Shown: piece after piece, positions 1 to 12,100 of the stretch
Position numbering within the stretch: position 1 is the first letter of the stretch
Layout: the number at the start of each line of letters is the position of its first letter
Source of the DNA: Antedon mediterranea
Taxonomy: Eukaryota > Echinodermata > Crinoidea > Comatulida > Antedonidae
DNA length: 64,000 nucleotides
Assembly: GCF_964355755.1 (NCBI RefSeq)
Contig: NC_092680.1
Location: forward strand, 3,325,001-3,389,000
Reading direction: 5' to 3'
Made by a program: the position numbers and the translations under genes
Notes under the pieces: model-generated
Seen by the model: the letters and a program-made list of their open reading frames with translations, nothing else
The model's database searches: none
What the model was told of the DNA's origin: nothing

Positions 1-205
1 AAAGACAAAATAAACGGTTAATTATAACCAACATTTATTGTCTGACAGACAATTTAAGTATTTTGCTTTAAATTACATTTTTTTCAGGTAAATAATTTTT
101 GTTCGATCCAGTTTTTGGTCAAAGTGAATAACTAATATTTGACATTAAAATGGCATATTAAAAAAATTGAAAAAAAAAATGTTTGTTAAAGGGACAAGAT
201 ATATG
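1..205. mobile_element. MITE family M, left-truncated copy
   Basis: This matches the element at 53549-53823 through a shared central part (ttcaggtaaat, then cgatccagtttttggt). It ends in a diverged version of the terminal motif ggacaatacatctttaa. The window edge cuts its left end. It lies in the intron after the first transmembrane exon of the GPCR gene. Confidence 0.6.
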
Positions 206-249
206 TAAGCTCTTAAGTTATTAAAAGTGATGTAAAAGAACAAACTCAC

Positions 250-3200
250 GGTATCATGTATATAATGATTATTATTGAAACTAGAAATATGGTTGAAACT
301 GAAATACCGATCAACGTCAGTACGCTTGTCATCAGTTCCTTCACTTCGTCCAGTACCTAAAAACGTACAGTCAATTTATTATCAGAAATAATTTACGAAG
401 ATGCAAGAACATACTATGCCGTTAACGTTGTAGTTTTAGTTTATGTATAATTAGAACAGCCAAATCGAATCAAATCGACAATTTAGAAGATAAAAGTAGG
501 TCACAGGATAAAATGAAGATGTTACGGAAAGAATTCATGATAAATATGGAGAACATTTAGGAATGTATTGTCAAAGCTACTAATACTTAAAACCCAAACC
601 GAAGACAATTTAGAAGATTAAAGTATGTGTGGGATAAAAATGAAGATTTTACGGAAGCAAAGAATTCATGATATAAAATGTAGGCATGTATTGTGAAAGT
701 TACTTAAACGTGCGCAAGGACACAAGCGCACCACAGGAAATTTGAGCAAACCGCTTGCGTTGCACCTAAGTCGCTACACTACGTACAAGTGGGAACAAAA
801 ACAAATTAGTTATTGTAGGCACTTTGATATTTAAAGTCATGCAAATTACTGTGGTTAATCAAGTTTGCTTTCAGAAACGAATACCTCACTGCCACTGCTC
901 TCTACTTGCATAAGAATCGCAAAAGAAGTCAAATGGTTGCACACACACGTGACACTTGTCGCTTGGTTGTTATCCGTTTGAATTGAACAGCCTTCTGTTG
1001 ACCAAAATCTTACAAAGAAACAATAATAATTTCATAGTAATGTGTTTTTTGTTTATTTATGTGATACTATGAGTAGACCAATCCCTCATTGATTGAACTT
1101 ACGGTATATCTGATGTTGTTCCATCCAAAAAACAGCACGTTAGCTTTCGATTTTCTTGAATATTGTTTGCATGCTAAAAGTAAAACATATTATACATCAT
1201 TAGGCCTATACTCACCATAACAATATTGTTACTAAATTATTGGACAACAGTTTAAATAATAATAATACAGGTAAATCATTTTTTTGTTTATTAACTATAT
1301 AGGCCTACACATGATTAAAAATATTGAACCTCCAAAAGATTTAAGTAGGAGGGGTCCGGACAAATGTTAATAAATCATTTTTTTCGGGGGACAATGCCTG
1401 ATGACTTACTGGCGGCAATGTTACGTTGACGTTCACATCCGTTACTTCATCCAAATTTGCATCATATACATTTATAGATATGATATCGCTGATTAGTGTC
1501 ATCGGAATGCCAGATCTGTTGATAAAATTATATTTCTTTAGACAGCGTTGACTAAATTTTCTGGAGCTCTTATTTTATGATCGCCCTCACCCATATTTTT
1601 CAATATTATTAGGCCTATTATTGATACCTTGAATTGAAAAAAAATATCTTTATTGTTTACAGCTTTGTCTACAGTGTGATTTTCCTAAATATGGTAGTGA
1701 TATGCCGAAATATGGTAGTGGTATGTCCATGGGCACATCACATTTGTTGTAACATAAAGTTTGATAGTATAGACAAGGCTTTATAGCTTAATCGTATCCT
1801 TTAAGTTTATTCTAAAATCTCTGTAATTTAGAATTCAAACCCTTGGTATCTTTATTATAAAATCGTCTTCTATTAATAAAATACATTGGCAGTCAAATTA
1901 CAAAGACAGAAGACTTTTTTATTTTCTCTATAAACAGCAATAATTTAAGTTATCTAAAATTCCTGATTTTCTTTATTGAACTTCTACCATTAATGTTGTA
2001 GAACTCTAAAATGTTGGCAAGCAGTTTACAGTTTCTTTCTACATTAGAAACTATTGATCATTGAGTATTCTATATCGAATTATGACGATTTGTAGTTTAA
2101 AATATCTAGGCCTACTACGTGTTCTGGTCTAATAAATTATATTTATTTAGTAAATTGATTGTAAATCGTACAAGTTATGTACTGCCTCGGTTTCATTGGA
2201 GTTAACTACAAAGATTGCCATACCAAGAGATTCTGAAATTAAGTTAAAAAAGTAATCATGAATTATTTAAATCACAAATGCATGAATATAATATTAAACG
2301 CAACCATGTATAAATGATAGAAATAATATATCCCTAAATTTTACTTAAAGATGTATTGTCCACTTGAACACAATTTTTGTTGAATATGCCATTGTAATAT
2401 AACATTTATAGTTATCCACTTTGACAAAAAAAGTGGTTCGAAAAAAAATTTATTTCTTTGAAAAAAATGGTAAATTGACTGCCAGCCAATGGATTTTTGG
2501 TTGAGTTTAACAATAGACTGACGTTATTAAAACTACAAAATGACATATTCAAAGTCTGATTGAATAAATCTTCATTGTTCATGTTTTTGCGGGGACAAAA
2601 CATCTAAGCATTAAGTTCATTGCTCATTGAACTTTTGCTTGGAAAGTGTTGATGGTATGTATAAACAGGCATCTAAACGGTATGTAGCATTGTATTGGAA
2701 AGTGTTGATGGCATGTATGAACAGGCATCTAAACGGTATGTAGCATTGTATTGGAAAGTGTTGATGGCATGTATGAACAGGCATCTAAACGGTATGTAGC
2801 ATTGTATTGGAAAGTGTTGATGGCATGTATGAACAGGCATTTAAACGGTATGTAGCATTGTATTGGAAAGTCTTGATGGCATGTATGAACAGGCATCTAA
2901 ACGGTATGTAGCATTGCATTGGAAAGTCTTGATGGCATGTATGAACAGGCATCTAAACGGTATGTAGCATTGTATTAAATATAGAATGTTTTTAGTAATA
3001 AAGTTGTTACATCAGCGAAGAACATCAAATGAACTAATTGAGACTAAAGCATTGACGAAAAGCATTGACGGAAAAAATAGTATTAGCTGTACTGTTTAAT
3101 TGTCGTTACCGTCTGAACGGGCGTCTGAATTAGAAGAAGGGACGAGCTGTATTGCCGTTTCACTGATATCCACAGAAACGATTCCCTCATCAGTGTTGGA

Positions 3201-5098
3201 TGTCCATAACAAGACTCCTTCGACTGTGAATATATCAATAATAATATTCCAAATAAACGGCAAATTACTGAATAAAATGACAGATGAATCAGAGTTCTAT
3301 AACAGTTTTTTCTTTCGACAAAACTATATCAATGGTACGTAACGGTTTCGGAATACGCGTGACTTTTTTTCCGTATGTTTAGGCCTACACCACTTCGTCT
3401 TACCTGGTTCAGTAAAACGCTTTTCGCCGCCTTGTTTATTCATTTCACTAAGCTCTAAACGTGTCACCTCATTAACATTATCAATGTAGTTTATTGTTGA
3501 TTGAATAGAACTATCTTCAATATAGTTATCAGGATTTTCTAGAACAGAAATGAATCACTATATCAAAATATCAAATTAAGAGCCGTAGGACAACACTATG
3601 ACATTGTTTTATAAGGATTGATACGACACAAATTTACTTTGCTATCTTAATATACCATTTTGTAGATTAAGTCCACGAACACTTTGGAAGTGGAGTTGTA
3701 AATTTGTCCTTAGAAAAAATCCTGATATGTGACGGGACTTGAACCCAGGACCCTTGGAGTGGTAGCCAAGCATCATAACCACCAAGCCACAACTCCACTC
3801 CAAAGTGGTATCCAAATACAGGATACCAAATAGTGAAGTTTAAAATGTCTTATAATTATATTATAATTATGTATTGTTATTTTGCAATTATTGAAATAAA
3901 TAAATGAAATAATAATAATGATAATAATAACAATAATACTAATAATAATAATAATAATAATAGTACGAATTTGTAACGCGCCAATTCCAGCAGTAAGTGA
4001 TCAAAGGTGCGGTGTATGAGAGAGCTGAATCTGAAAGAAAAAGATGAAAACTGTTATAACACATTCACATACCTAAACAGCCTAGAATTTCAAATCGTAT
4101 GACGGGCCAGTTTTTCCATGATCGTGGTACGATAAAGGCGACGTGGACTTCGATTTCATACGGCAACATGTTCACAACCGGACTATTATTGTCCGTGTTA
4201 CCAGTAAATGTCTATAAAAACCACATACATTCATAAAAATGGTAATTACTCAATATTGTCGCCGTTTCAGTCACTTAAGCTTGGTTCCCACTAGAACGTA
4301 ACGCAAGGACGTAAACGCAACGCAAGCGTTTTTACCAATGACAAGCGAAGTTATAGACAGTTAGCAATCACAAGCGAATAAGCCATCGCTTGTGATTGGT
4401 CAATTCATTTGCGTTGCGTTACGTCCTTGCGTTGCGTCGCTAGTGGGAACCACGCTTTAATAGTGACTTTCTGATTGCACCTGCAATGCAAGTAAATGCC
4501 TGGTATTTTATGGAACGTAAATACGCCTCTTATTTCTATCCGGTAAATGGCCTAAAACTTAATTTTAAAATTGTCTACTTACAGTGTTATAGCAATCTTC
4601 TTGAAAATTAATTGTATAAGAATTAGAAGCTGCGACTTTATAACAGAACAAGAAAGAAGTGACCCATTCTGGATGAGTTGGAAAGTCAGGCGAACTATGT
4701 CTTCCTTGTGTTATGACTCCAGTAACTCTCTTCTTTTCTCCAAAATCGACACAAATCCACTGGTTTGTATCGTAAGTATGTGCAGGACCCCATCCACCGG
4801 CATGTAGACTATTGGCAACGGAATTGAGCCTTGCCCGTGGTGGACCAGCCCAATTATTATTATTGTCGTTAATGGTTGATGCATGCATTTGCTCATCTAG
4901 AATCTCTCCCGACTCCACTCCAAGAGCGTGAGGTAAACACGCTCCTATAAAAAAAAAGCATTCAGACGTTCAATGTTTAATTGATTTTCCTCGCGAAAAT
5001 GATTCTTATAAAACAATAAAAGAAAACTTACCACTACAACAGTCAACCAGCATCATCATTATATACAAAAAAATACAAAATGGGCAGAAAATATTCAT
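250..5098 (-). CDS. Adhesion-type GPCR with N-terminal discoidin domain (3' part missing)
   Basis: Ten phase-compatible exons, 5' to 3' on the minus strand: 5098-5032, 4944-4583, 4211-4073, 3538-3404, 3223-3110, 2232-2172, 1515-1410, 1173-1103, 1008-885 and 356-250. They give about 428 uninterrupted codons. The start is the ATG at 5098, followed by a hydrophobic signal peptide. Next comes an F5/8 type C domain, from CLPHALGVESGEI to the closing IRFEILGC (about residues 24-160). A GAIN-like region follows, including ESLGMAIFVVNSNE and MTLISDIISINVYD, then a GPS with WSTEGC and CNHLTSFAILM. The predicted autoproteolysis site is between L378 and T379. The last exon is a hydrophobic helix (LTLIGISVSTIFLVSIIII), the expected TM1, and it ends at a GT donor. 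TM2-7 must lie left of the window. The likely role is a cell-surface adhesion receptor cleaved at the GPS. The weakest exons are 3223-3110 and 2232-2172, the latter with donor GTACGA. The ligand is unknown. Confidence 0.85.
478..703. repeat. Diverged direct duplication, about 125 bp unit
   Basis: Two tandem copies start near 479 and 606. Both read caatttagaagat, then a version of aaaatgaagat, acggaa, gaattcatgat, and a related atgtattgt. They lie in an intron of the GPCR gene. Confidence 0.75.
704..797. mobile_element. Partial copy of TTAA MITE family B
   Basis: This degenerate copy contains gcgcaaggacacaagcg and ends in aagtgggaac. That matches the end sequence of the intact family B copy at 4279-4456. 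It lies in a GPCR intron. Confidence 0.45.
885..1173 (-). other. GPS motif exon pair of the adhesion GPCR
   Basis: Exon 1173-1103 supplies KLTCCFLD, the first GPS cysteine block. Exon 1008-885 supplies WSTEGC and CVCNHLTSFAILM. The order Cys, W-S-x-x-G-C, then C-x-C-N-H-L-T is the GPS consensus of adhesion GPCRs and polycystin-1-like proteins, which cut themselves between Leu and Thr. All the expected cysteines and the H-L-T catalytic triplet are present, so cleavage is predicted to work. The intron between them has phase 2. Confidence 0.92.
1661..1783. mobile_element. TTAA MITE family A, copy 1
   Basis: It starts agctttgtctaca and ends tttgatagtatagacaaggct. Inside are the family hallmarks atatggtagtgatatg and gggcacatcaca. 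It lies in a GPCR intron. Confidence 0.8.
2172..2232 (-). other. Short GAIN-domain exon of the adhesion GPCR
   Basis: This 61-nt exon is too short to show as an ORF. The acceptor is taatttcag and the product is ESLGMAIFVVNSNETEAVHN. It enters in phase 1 and leaves in phase 2, which is what is needed to join exon 3223-3110 to exon 1515-1410. The donor GTACGA is non-ideal, so the 3' end is less certain than the acceptor. Confidence 0.65.
2345..2607. mobile_element. MITE family M, intact copy
   Basis: Terminal inverted repeats are ttaaagatgtattgtcc on the left and ggggacaaaacatctaa on the right. The interior is AT-rich and noncoding. Related copies are at 30941-31290 and 53549-53823. A 63-codon minus-strand ORF inside it is incidental. 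Confidence 0.8.
2641..2976. repeat. Tandem repeat, six 56-bp units
   Basis: Units begin ggaaagtgttgatgg at 2641, 2697, 2753, 2809, 2865 and 2921. They are nearly identical, and the last two share gtctt in place of gtgtt. The array is intronic in the GPCR gene. Unit similarity suggests recent expansion. Confidence 0.95.
3718..3805 (-). mobile_element. tRNA-derived SINE head
   Basis: On the minus strand it reads ggagttgtggcttggtgg (A-box-like) and then gggttcaagtcccg (B box). This is the RNA polymerase III promoter layout of a tRNA-derived SINE. Flanking copies of a ggagtggagttg-like sequence form an imperfect inverted repeat. Confidence 0.6.
3908..3962. repeat. AAT microsatellite
   Basis: Imperfect run of aat triplets. 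Read on the minus strand, it would encode a short tyrosine run and a stop if the optional exon ending here were used. Confidence 0.9.
4073..4944 (-). other. F5/8 type C (discoidin) domain exons
   Basis: Exons 4944-4583 and 4211-4073 join in phase 0. Recognisable blocks in order are CLPHALGVESGEILD, RLNSVANSLHAGGWGP, WICVDFGEKKRVTGVITQGR, EWVTSF and WPVIRFEILGC. The first and last cysteines are the pair that closes this beta-barrel fold. Such domains bind membranes, glycans or collagen. Which one applies here cannot be told from sequence alone. Confidence 0.9.
4279..4456. mobile_element. TTAA MITE family B, intact copy
   Basis: Perfect TTAA at 4275-4278 and 4457-4460 flanks inverted ends: cttggttcccactag on the left and ctagtgggaaccacg on the right. 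Inner arms carry acgcaaggacgtaa and ttacgtccttgcgt. TTAA target duplication is typical of piggyBac-type transposition. The element has no coding capacity. Confidence 0.85.
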
Positions 5099-5802
5099 AT
5101 TTATTGATAACAACAACCATACGCGCAATAAACGAATCGTTACTCCGAAAGAGCAGATCGTGACTAACGTAAACCAATATCAATATAGATATAATGATAA
5201 TCACATTTATAGATATAAGGAAAATAATTATATTGTAGTAATGTCACAACCATGGAAGTGTTAACTCTGGTCACTACCAATTGTTAACGCACACAATACC
5301 GATATTACGGTTATTTGTGTACTTAAATTCTATACGAGTGTAACATTTCAAAATTACGTTAAATGTCAATTGTCAATAAGTGTAAATAACAAGTAATTCA
5401 CCAATAATTTGTTAATATGAAGATCGATTTGCGGTATTTTATAATACGATATGGGACCATTAGGCACAATTATAACTTGGCTAAAAGTTTACTAAATGCT
5501 GCATGACAAGAAGTCGATAACACTATACATCAGTAATAGTAATATTGGAAATCTGATCGTTCTATATAGCTTTTAAAATCAATCATGTGATGTAATGTGT
5601 TGTATGGAGGGTTACTATATCTCAATTAATGCCTATACAAATAATCAATGTCATGAGTTGAATCAGGAGAATTTATAAGTTGAAGACTGTTTGATTGAAC
5701 TTACACAGCGAAGTCGATTGAAAATAGGAAAAAAAAATTGGCTACGTCGAAAACGTAGGCTACTTTTCAGAACTAAAGAAGTAGGCCTACGTGGTGTACC
5801 GC

Positions 5803-5862
5803 AAACTTTATATCAACATTTGATTTCGACATGCAAACCTTCAAACAATATATTAATTATTA
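5803..5862. repeat. Dispersed repeat fragment, copy 1
   Basis: This segment (gtgtaccgcaaac, atatcaacatttgat, aaaccttcaaacaat) recurs with few changes at 42242-42304. It belongs to an interspersed family I cannot name. Confidence 0.7.
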
Positions 5863-6087
5863 TTACTGCAAATAATATTATATTTTATCCATAACAACGA
5901 ATACTGTAATAATAAACAGAACATCTAATGCCATTAAATGGTAAAAACTATATACATTGAATTTACAGAGAGTATGTTTTTGTGGAGATAAAGAATACGT
6001 CTGGATTGCACCTCTACTACAGCTGATGCAACAATAGTGTGTGAAACGTGAAACTTATTTTTAGCATATTGTATCTTTAATTATTCC

Positions 6088-6096
6088 TATAAAAAG
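6088..6096 (+). promoter_or_regulatory. TATA-like box upstream of NARS1
   Basis: The sequence tataaaaag lies about 50 bp before the NARS1 start codon. In such AT-rich DNA this may be chance, and the transcription start is not visible. Confidence 0.25.
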
Positions 6097-6144
6097 TGAA
6101 ACAATTAACCATTGCAGTCAATTGCGTACGAGGTACTTTGTGAT

Positions 6145-9100
6145 ATGTCTGAAGTAACTGATGCAACCGCTAAAATGAGTTTAGGTGAGTAAAGTATAAT
6201 TAAAATTAGCTCGTTAAGCTAGGCCTCCTTGATGTGCTGATTATTCCTACTACCCGAACCTATTCATGTGTGTCCAAAACGCCCTTTTAATGTCCGGGCC
6301 GGCCAAACTGTGCAGGCCTAGGATAAAAACAAGTTGTATTATTCATTCATTATTCATTATTTAAGACCTTCCTTTATTTTTGGGACCCCTCCCCCTCCTT
6401 TTTCATGTATAACTCTACTACTCAATAATATTACAATAAAAATTATACAAGTTAATTTGATGAGATATCTAAATATTGTATTTTTTTGTATATATTTATT
6501 TGAATACAGTAATAATCGTAAATACCACTTGTTAAAAAAATAGTGTTAATAATTAATACTGTACATTTGAATGTGTTCAGGTCATTTGTTAATGTATCAG
6601 AATAAATAGATCCAGTATAAAGTTTATTATTTGAATTAATTTAATAATTTTATGGTACAATTTTATTTATATTTGAAGATGAAAAACCACCGTTGTATAT
6701 CTCTGATAAAGAGGGAATCGATGAAGGAGATGGGTCAAAACAAAAGCCTTTCAAAACATTACTACAGGTACAGAAGCTATTGATTGAGTATAATTGTAAT
6801 TTTATAGTTAATACTTGTATAGTTAAAACATAGATAGTTAAAATCAATATACATAAACTCCTTCTACAGTGTAAATTAAATATTTTACTTTTCTCTTTTG
6901 ACAGGCTATGAAGACATCTGGTGAACCATTTCCAAAATTTATGGTCGATTCCAAGAAAGAGGGAGAGGTAAGGTCATTGTATTGTAAAGGTAAAAATTAA
7001 GCATTATCCAAACAATTGTATGATTACCTAATAGTGATTGTTACCAGTATATTTTTTCTCTCAAAAAGCTCTCTCTTTTATTTGCCATTAAAACATAGCC
7101 TGAACACTTGCCAGAATTAGAATATAAGACTGTGCCAAGTGTGAACGACATAATTGACATGGTTTAGAAGGGGATACAAGTCCAAAGACTAAAGTATAGC
7201 TATTATAATACAGATGTTTTGTTTATTTTTCCCAAGAGATGGGAAGAGGTTTCTCAAGCCCAGCGAAAGAAGATTTCAAAACTTTATTCTGCAGAGCAAC
7301 GCAAACAAGCTGACAGAGAAAAGAAAGAGGTAAATATAAGGAAACCAATTTATGTGACAAAAAAGTGTTATGTGCCCATAATAATATGGACATGATGATG
7401 TCATATTACTAACATATTTGGTCATATCACTACCATATTTGGGAACATCACAACTACTGTAGATAATGATAAAATGATAAATAATAATGCATTTACCAAT
7501 ACTTGTTTTCCTACAAGATTAAATTTGATGAAAATGTTACAACATTTTTACAGCCTGTATTTTTAAAAATTATGTTTTATGATTTGTTTTATTTAGGCAG
7601 AGAAGGCTGAGCAAAGAGAGCGTAATCTGGAAGAGGCAAAAAAAGTTACAATTGAAGAGGATTCTAGTTTGCCTAAGGCTGAGGTGGTAAGTGCATATGC
7701 AGTGGAAAATTGTACACAATTATAAATACTTAAAACAATGAACTCCACTACATAGGCCTACATTAATTACATCATCAAAAATGCGTCAATAGATTTATGA
7801 TGATGGAGTATATATTATTAATTTTACACAATGTTATTTCAGTTTTAATTATGAATAATTATGAGGTCATATGTAGAATCGGGGAAGAATGTCCCCTGGT
7901 AGAATCAAGAAAATTATATAAAATATTGCGAAAAAAAAAACAAAAACAGAAGCAAACGTGTTTTGTTTAATACTGTATGGATATCCTTTTTATTTATTTC
8001 CATTCTTTAACACTGTGTAGAGATACAGATAACAAAGCTGTACAATGTAAGCAAGATTTAAAATATTTCTTATAGATCAAGATTCGAGATGCAACAAAGA
8101 AGAGAGATGTACGCATCAAAGTACAAGGCTGGGTACATAGGCTTCGCAGACAAGGTATATTGAATTAAATTTGCAGTTTTAACGTTCTTTTCTTTGACAA
8201 ATTATATGTTTTAGAAATGAAGAATATATTACTTTCTCCATTGCTTCAATTATTGTTTTTTCTATTTTATCAGGAAAATCTTTGATGTTTATTGTGTTAC
8301 GTGATGGTACAGGATTTCTACAATGTGTGCTCAATGATAAAATGGTAAGTAAGTTAATTTGTGTATACTGACCACTGTTCCTTAGACATGCTCTTAAGCT
8401 CTGTCTACACCGACAAACTTTATGTGACAAAAAAAATGTGTTGTGCCCATATATGGACATGATGACATCATATCACTACCATATTTAAGCATATCATTAC
8501 CATATTTGGGCACATAACACTTTATTGTCAAACTAGTTTGATAGTGTAGACAGGGCTTAATAGTGATTTCTTCGTGTGTGTATAAATGCACATGATGGAA
8601 ATTGTCCAGGAGACCACCATATTGTACCATAAATGTTTTGATTTTTTGCATAATTAAAACCAACATTAAACAAAAAATTAGCTTGAATAATTTACTGAAT
8701 GTTAATGTTCATTATTTTGTATTTTCAGTGTCAGACTTACAATGCCTTGATACTTGCCACTGAGAGTACTGTAAGTCTTTATGGAGTGATCAAACCTGTA
8801 CCAGAGGGCAAACAGGTCAGTATCATTGTCATATTAGATCATAAATTTATTTTATTTAATATCATTTTTAATGAACTTGGCCTATCCAGTTCTTAAGAAA
8901 CTAAAAATATAGTTTTGTTCTTTTAATTCATTTTAAAGGCATAGTAAATATAAAAAAAGTTGTTTTTAATGGTGAAAATTTTTTTTTTTTTACTTCTCTT
9001 GCCAGGCACCAGGTGGACATGAGCTAACATGTGATTACTGGGAGCTTGTCGGTGCATCACCAGCCGGTGGGGTTGACAACTTAGTCAACGAAGTAAGCAT

Positions 9101-12100
9101 TCATTTTGTTGTCTCAACCCGCATTTATATTATCTGTTTTATTTTTTACAATGAGTACATTTATCTCTCCAAAAATGTACTTCCTTTGCGGTAACTGTCA
9201 TCATACTGAATCTTTGCGGCAGAAGTACTAAATAGACGGCGCTGTTGTGTTTCAAAACAATAGTATAAAAAAAATTATTTTCAAAACGTATATACGAAAA
9301 AAAAGTACTATTAAATAGTGCGTACTATTGCACGCCATGTGACCCACAATCGTCCAGTCAAATGAAAGGAATTTATTTAGATGTTATATAATTTGTAATA
9401 TTGAATCATGTTGCTTAACTTGATTTCTTGTTAAATTGTTAGGAATCTCATATTGATGTGCAGCTTGATAACCGTCACATGATGCTTCGAGGAGAAACTG
9501 TAAGTTTATGTAATTTTCTTTGAACATTTTTGTTTATTGGAATTTTCATTTTGTTATTTTAAATTTGAACCTCTAACAAATTTAATTGTGGAAACTGAAA
9601 TGTAATTATTAATGACTCGTACAGTATTGACTCATTCTAACTTTCCAACTTCCCGCAAATTGTTGCAATTTAATTATTAATGAATACAGAATTAAAAATG
9701 ATAATGTTATTCTGATTTTTAGCTTTCTAAAGTTATGAAAGTGAGGTCCAGTTTAACATATTGGTGAGTATTTTGTCTGGCTTTATATTTATTGATTCAC
9801 TTGGTTCAAATAGTATTTTTCGTAGACTGTCATCTGCTTATAATAGTTGTATTGTTGAAAATTGTGAATTAGATATTTTCTATTGTAGTTTTTCTAAGTT
9901 TAAACGTATGATACATAAGATGGTTAGATAATTTTAAGTATCTTAAATTTTAAATAATTTTATTAATGTTATTGATATGATTTTAATTGTTATATAGTTC
10001 TTATTTATATATGTATATTTTCATCCTGTAATTGGTGTTTACACTGTTGGATGTACAATAAAATAAAAAAAAAAATAAAAAATACTTAAACATCATCTTT
10101 AATAATGATAATAATTAAATATTATAGTGATGTGCTGTGAAGGAAAAATCACACATATGAAAGTAGAGACATTCTCTTAATTATATAAATTCTAAACATA
10201 TTCACACTTTTTACCCTTTTGTTTTAGTTTCAGACAACATTTCTTTGATAGAGGATACTGTGAGGTAAGTTATATTTAGAATCAACTTTTTTTGTTAAAT
10301 TATTGGCATACGGGCTGTTTCAGAAATAATTTGAAAAATTGGGTGGATTAGTATAAGGAAACCTGATTGTTATGGTTATGGTCTTGAGTTTTTATTGGTT
10401 TATTCTTCGTTCATCCATCAAACAGTTTGTAAAATTGTCTGTATTTTCATGACTAAGAAGAGTCAACTCTCTAAGACCTGTTTCAATCTGTATCACATAC
10501 GCTGCCTGTTAGTAACCTAAGCTATTTATAATTTTTATTTATTATATTTGAGCATAAAAGTGTCATTATCTTTCTTTCAAAGGTCTGGCCACCAACACTT
10601 GTACAGACACAGGTTGAAGGAGGTTCAACACTATTTAAACTAAACTATTTTGGAGAAGAGGTATTGTAATATATGATTTAAATCAACATCTATTACATTC
10701 TTTTTACTGTGAGTGTGAGTAAAATGAAGTACTATGAAATGTGTTATGTATGTGTTATAGAAATTTTTTTTATGTTCTCCTATAGAAAGAGTAATTCACC
10801 TTTGAGTTGTAACCATGTTAAAATTTGTATTTTATAGTCTTAAGCTCTGTCTACGCTATCAAACTTGTTGGTGTGTAGTGATATGCTTAAATATGGTAGT
10901 GCTATGACATCATCATGTCATGGGCACATCACATTTTTTTGTCACATGAAGTTTGATAGTGTAGACATAGCCTTAAATTGTCATTCTTTTTTCCAGGCGT
11001 ACTTGACACAGTCATCCCAACTGTACCTTGAGACAGCCTTGCCATCATTAGGAGATGTTTTCTGTTTGGCACAGTCTTACCGTGCAGAACAGTCTCGTAC
11101 CAGGCGTCACTTGTCTGAGTAGGTTACTTTTAATCTTGTTAGCACAAGTACTACTGTTACTGTTGCTACTACTGCTGCTACTACTGCAGCTGCTGCTACT
11201 ACTGCTGCTGCTGCTGCTACTACTGCAGCTGCTGCTACTACTGCTGCTACTACTACTGCAGCTGCTGCTACTACACTGTTGCTGCTGCTACTACTGCTGC
11301 TGCTACTACTGCAGCTGCTGCTGCTACTACTACTTCTTCTACTACTGCTGGGCTTTTGCCACTGCTACTGTTGCTGCTGCTGCTACTATTTCTACTGCTG
11401 CTGCTACTACTACTTCTTCTGCTACTGCTACTTCTACAACTTTTGCTGCTTCTACTACTTCTGCTGCTTCTACTACTTCTGCTACTGCTGCTGCTACTCC
11501 TACTACTGCTGCTACTAATACTATTACTACTACTCTTTGATTACTGACTATTTCTGCTGACGAACAACAAAAACAGCAGCAACAATACTACTAATGCAGT
11601 AATACACATTCTGCTATCGCTGCCACAACCATTAAATGTTAGCTGATTTACAACTGTACCCTACGGCATACATCTGCCACTTTCGGTACCACAGCTAACC
11701 ATTTATATAAATAATTGTTTTGTAGGTACACTCATGTTGAAGCAGAATGTGCGTTCCTTACATTTGAGGATCTTCTTGATCGCATTGAAGACCTTGTATG
11801 TGATGTAGCTGAACGTGTTATGAAAACCCCAGAAGCAGAATACATCAAAGAATTACATCCGGTAATAATCTCATTGCCAAATTGTGTGTAAAAACATATC
11901 GAAAAATACATCAAAAGTGTAAGAATAAAAACAGCATTAAAAATGGAAAAAACAATCTGGCAACCAAAAAAAAAAATCTCCCAAAACCAAAACAACTAAC
12001 TAGAATTTATAGCAGATTAATTAAAAATGACAAAATTATGACCTATTCTTTAAAATGCATTCTATAATGTCTGAAGGTTTTTGGAATATACAATGGGTGT

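Larger units (their letters stand above)
5099..6144. promoter_or_regulatory. Shared divergent promoter region of the GPCR gene and NARS1
   Basis: About 1.05 kb separates the two divergent start codons, so both promoters must lie here or in unseen 5' exons. The stretch is AT-rich with no CpG-rich core. It holds a dispersed repeat at 5803-5862 and no convincing coding exon. Confidence 0.5.

Noticed and set aside
2412-2603. 63-codon minus-strand ORF
   Set aside because: It lies wholly inside an inverted-repeat MITE and matches noncoding copies elsewhere.
3100-3342. 80-codon plus-strand ORF
   Set aside because: The minus strand here holds a phase-compatible GPCR exon (3223-3110). The plus ORF has no ATG start, splice context or recognised domain.
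11055-11547. Poly-leucine or poly-cysteine ORFs
   Set aside because: They come from the triplet repeat in NARS1 intron 14. The exon ends at 11118 and splices in frame to 11726.
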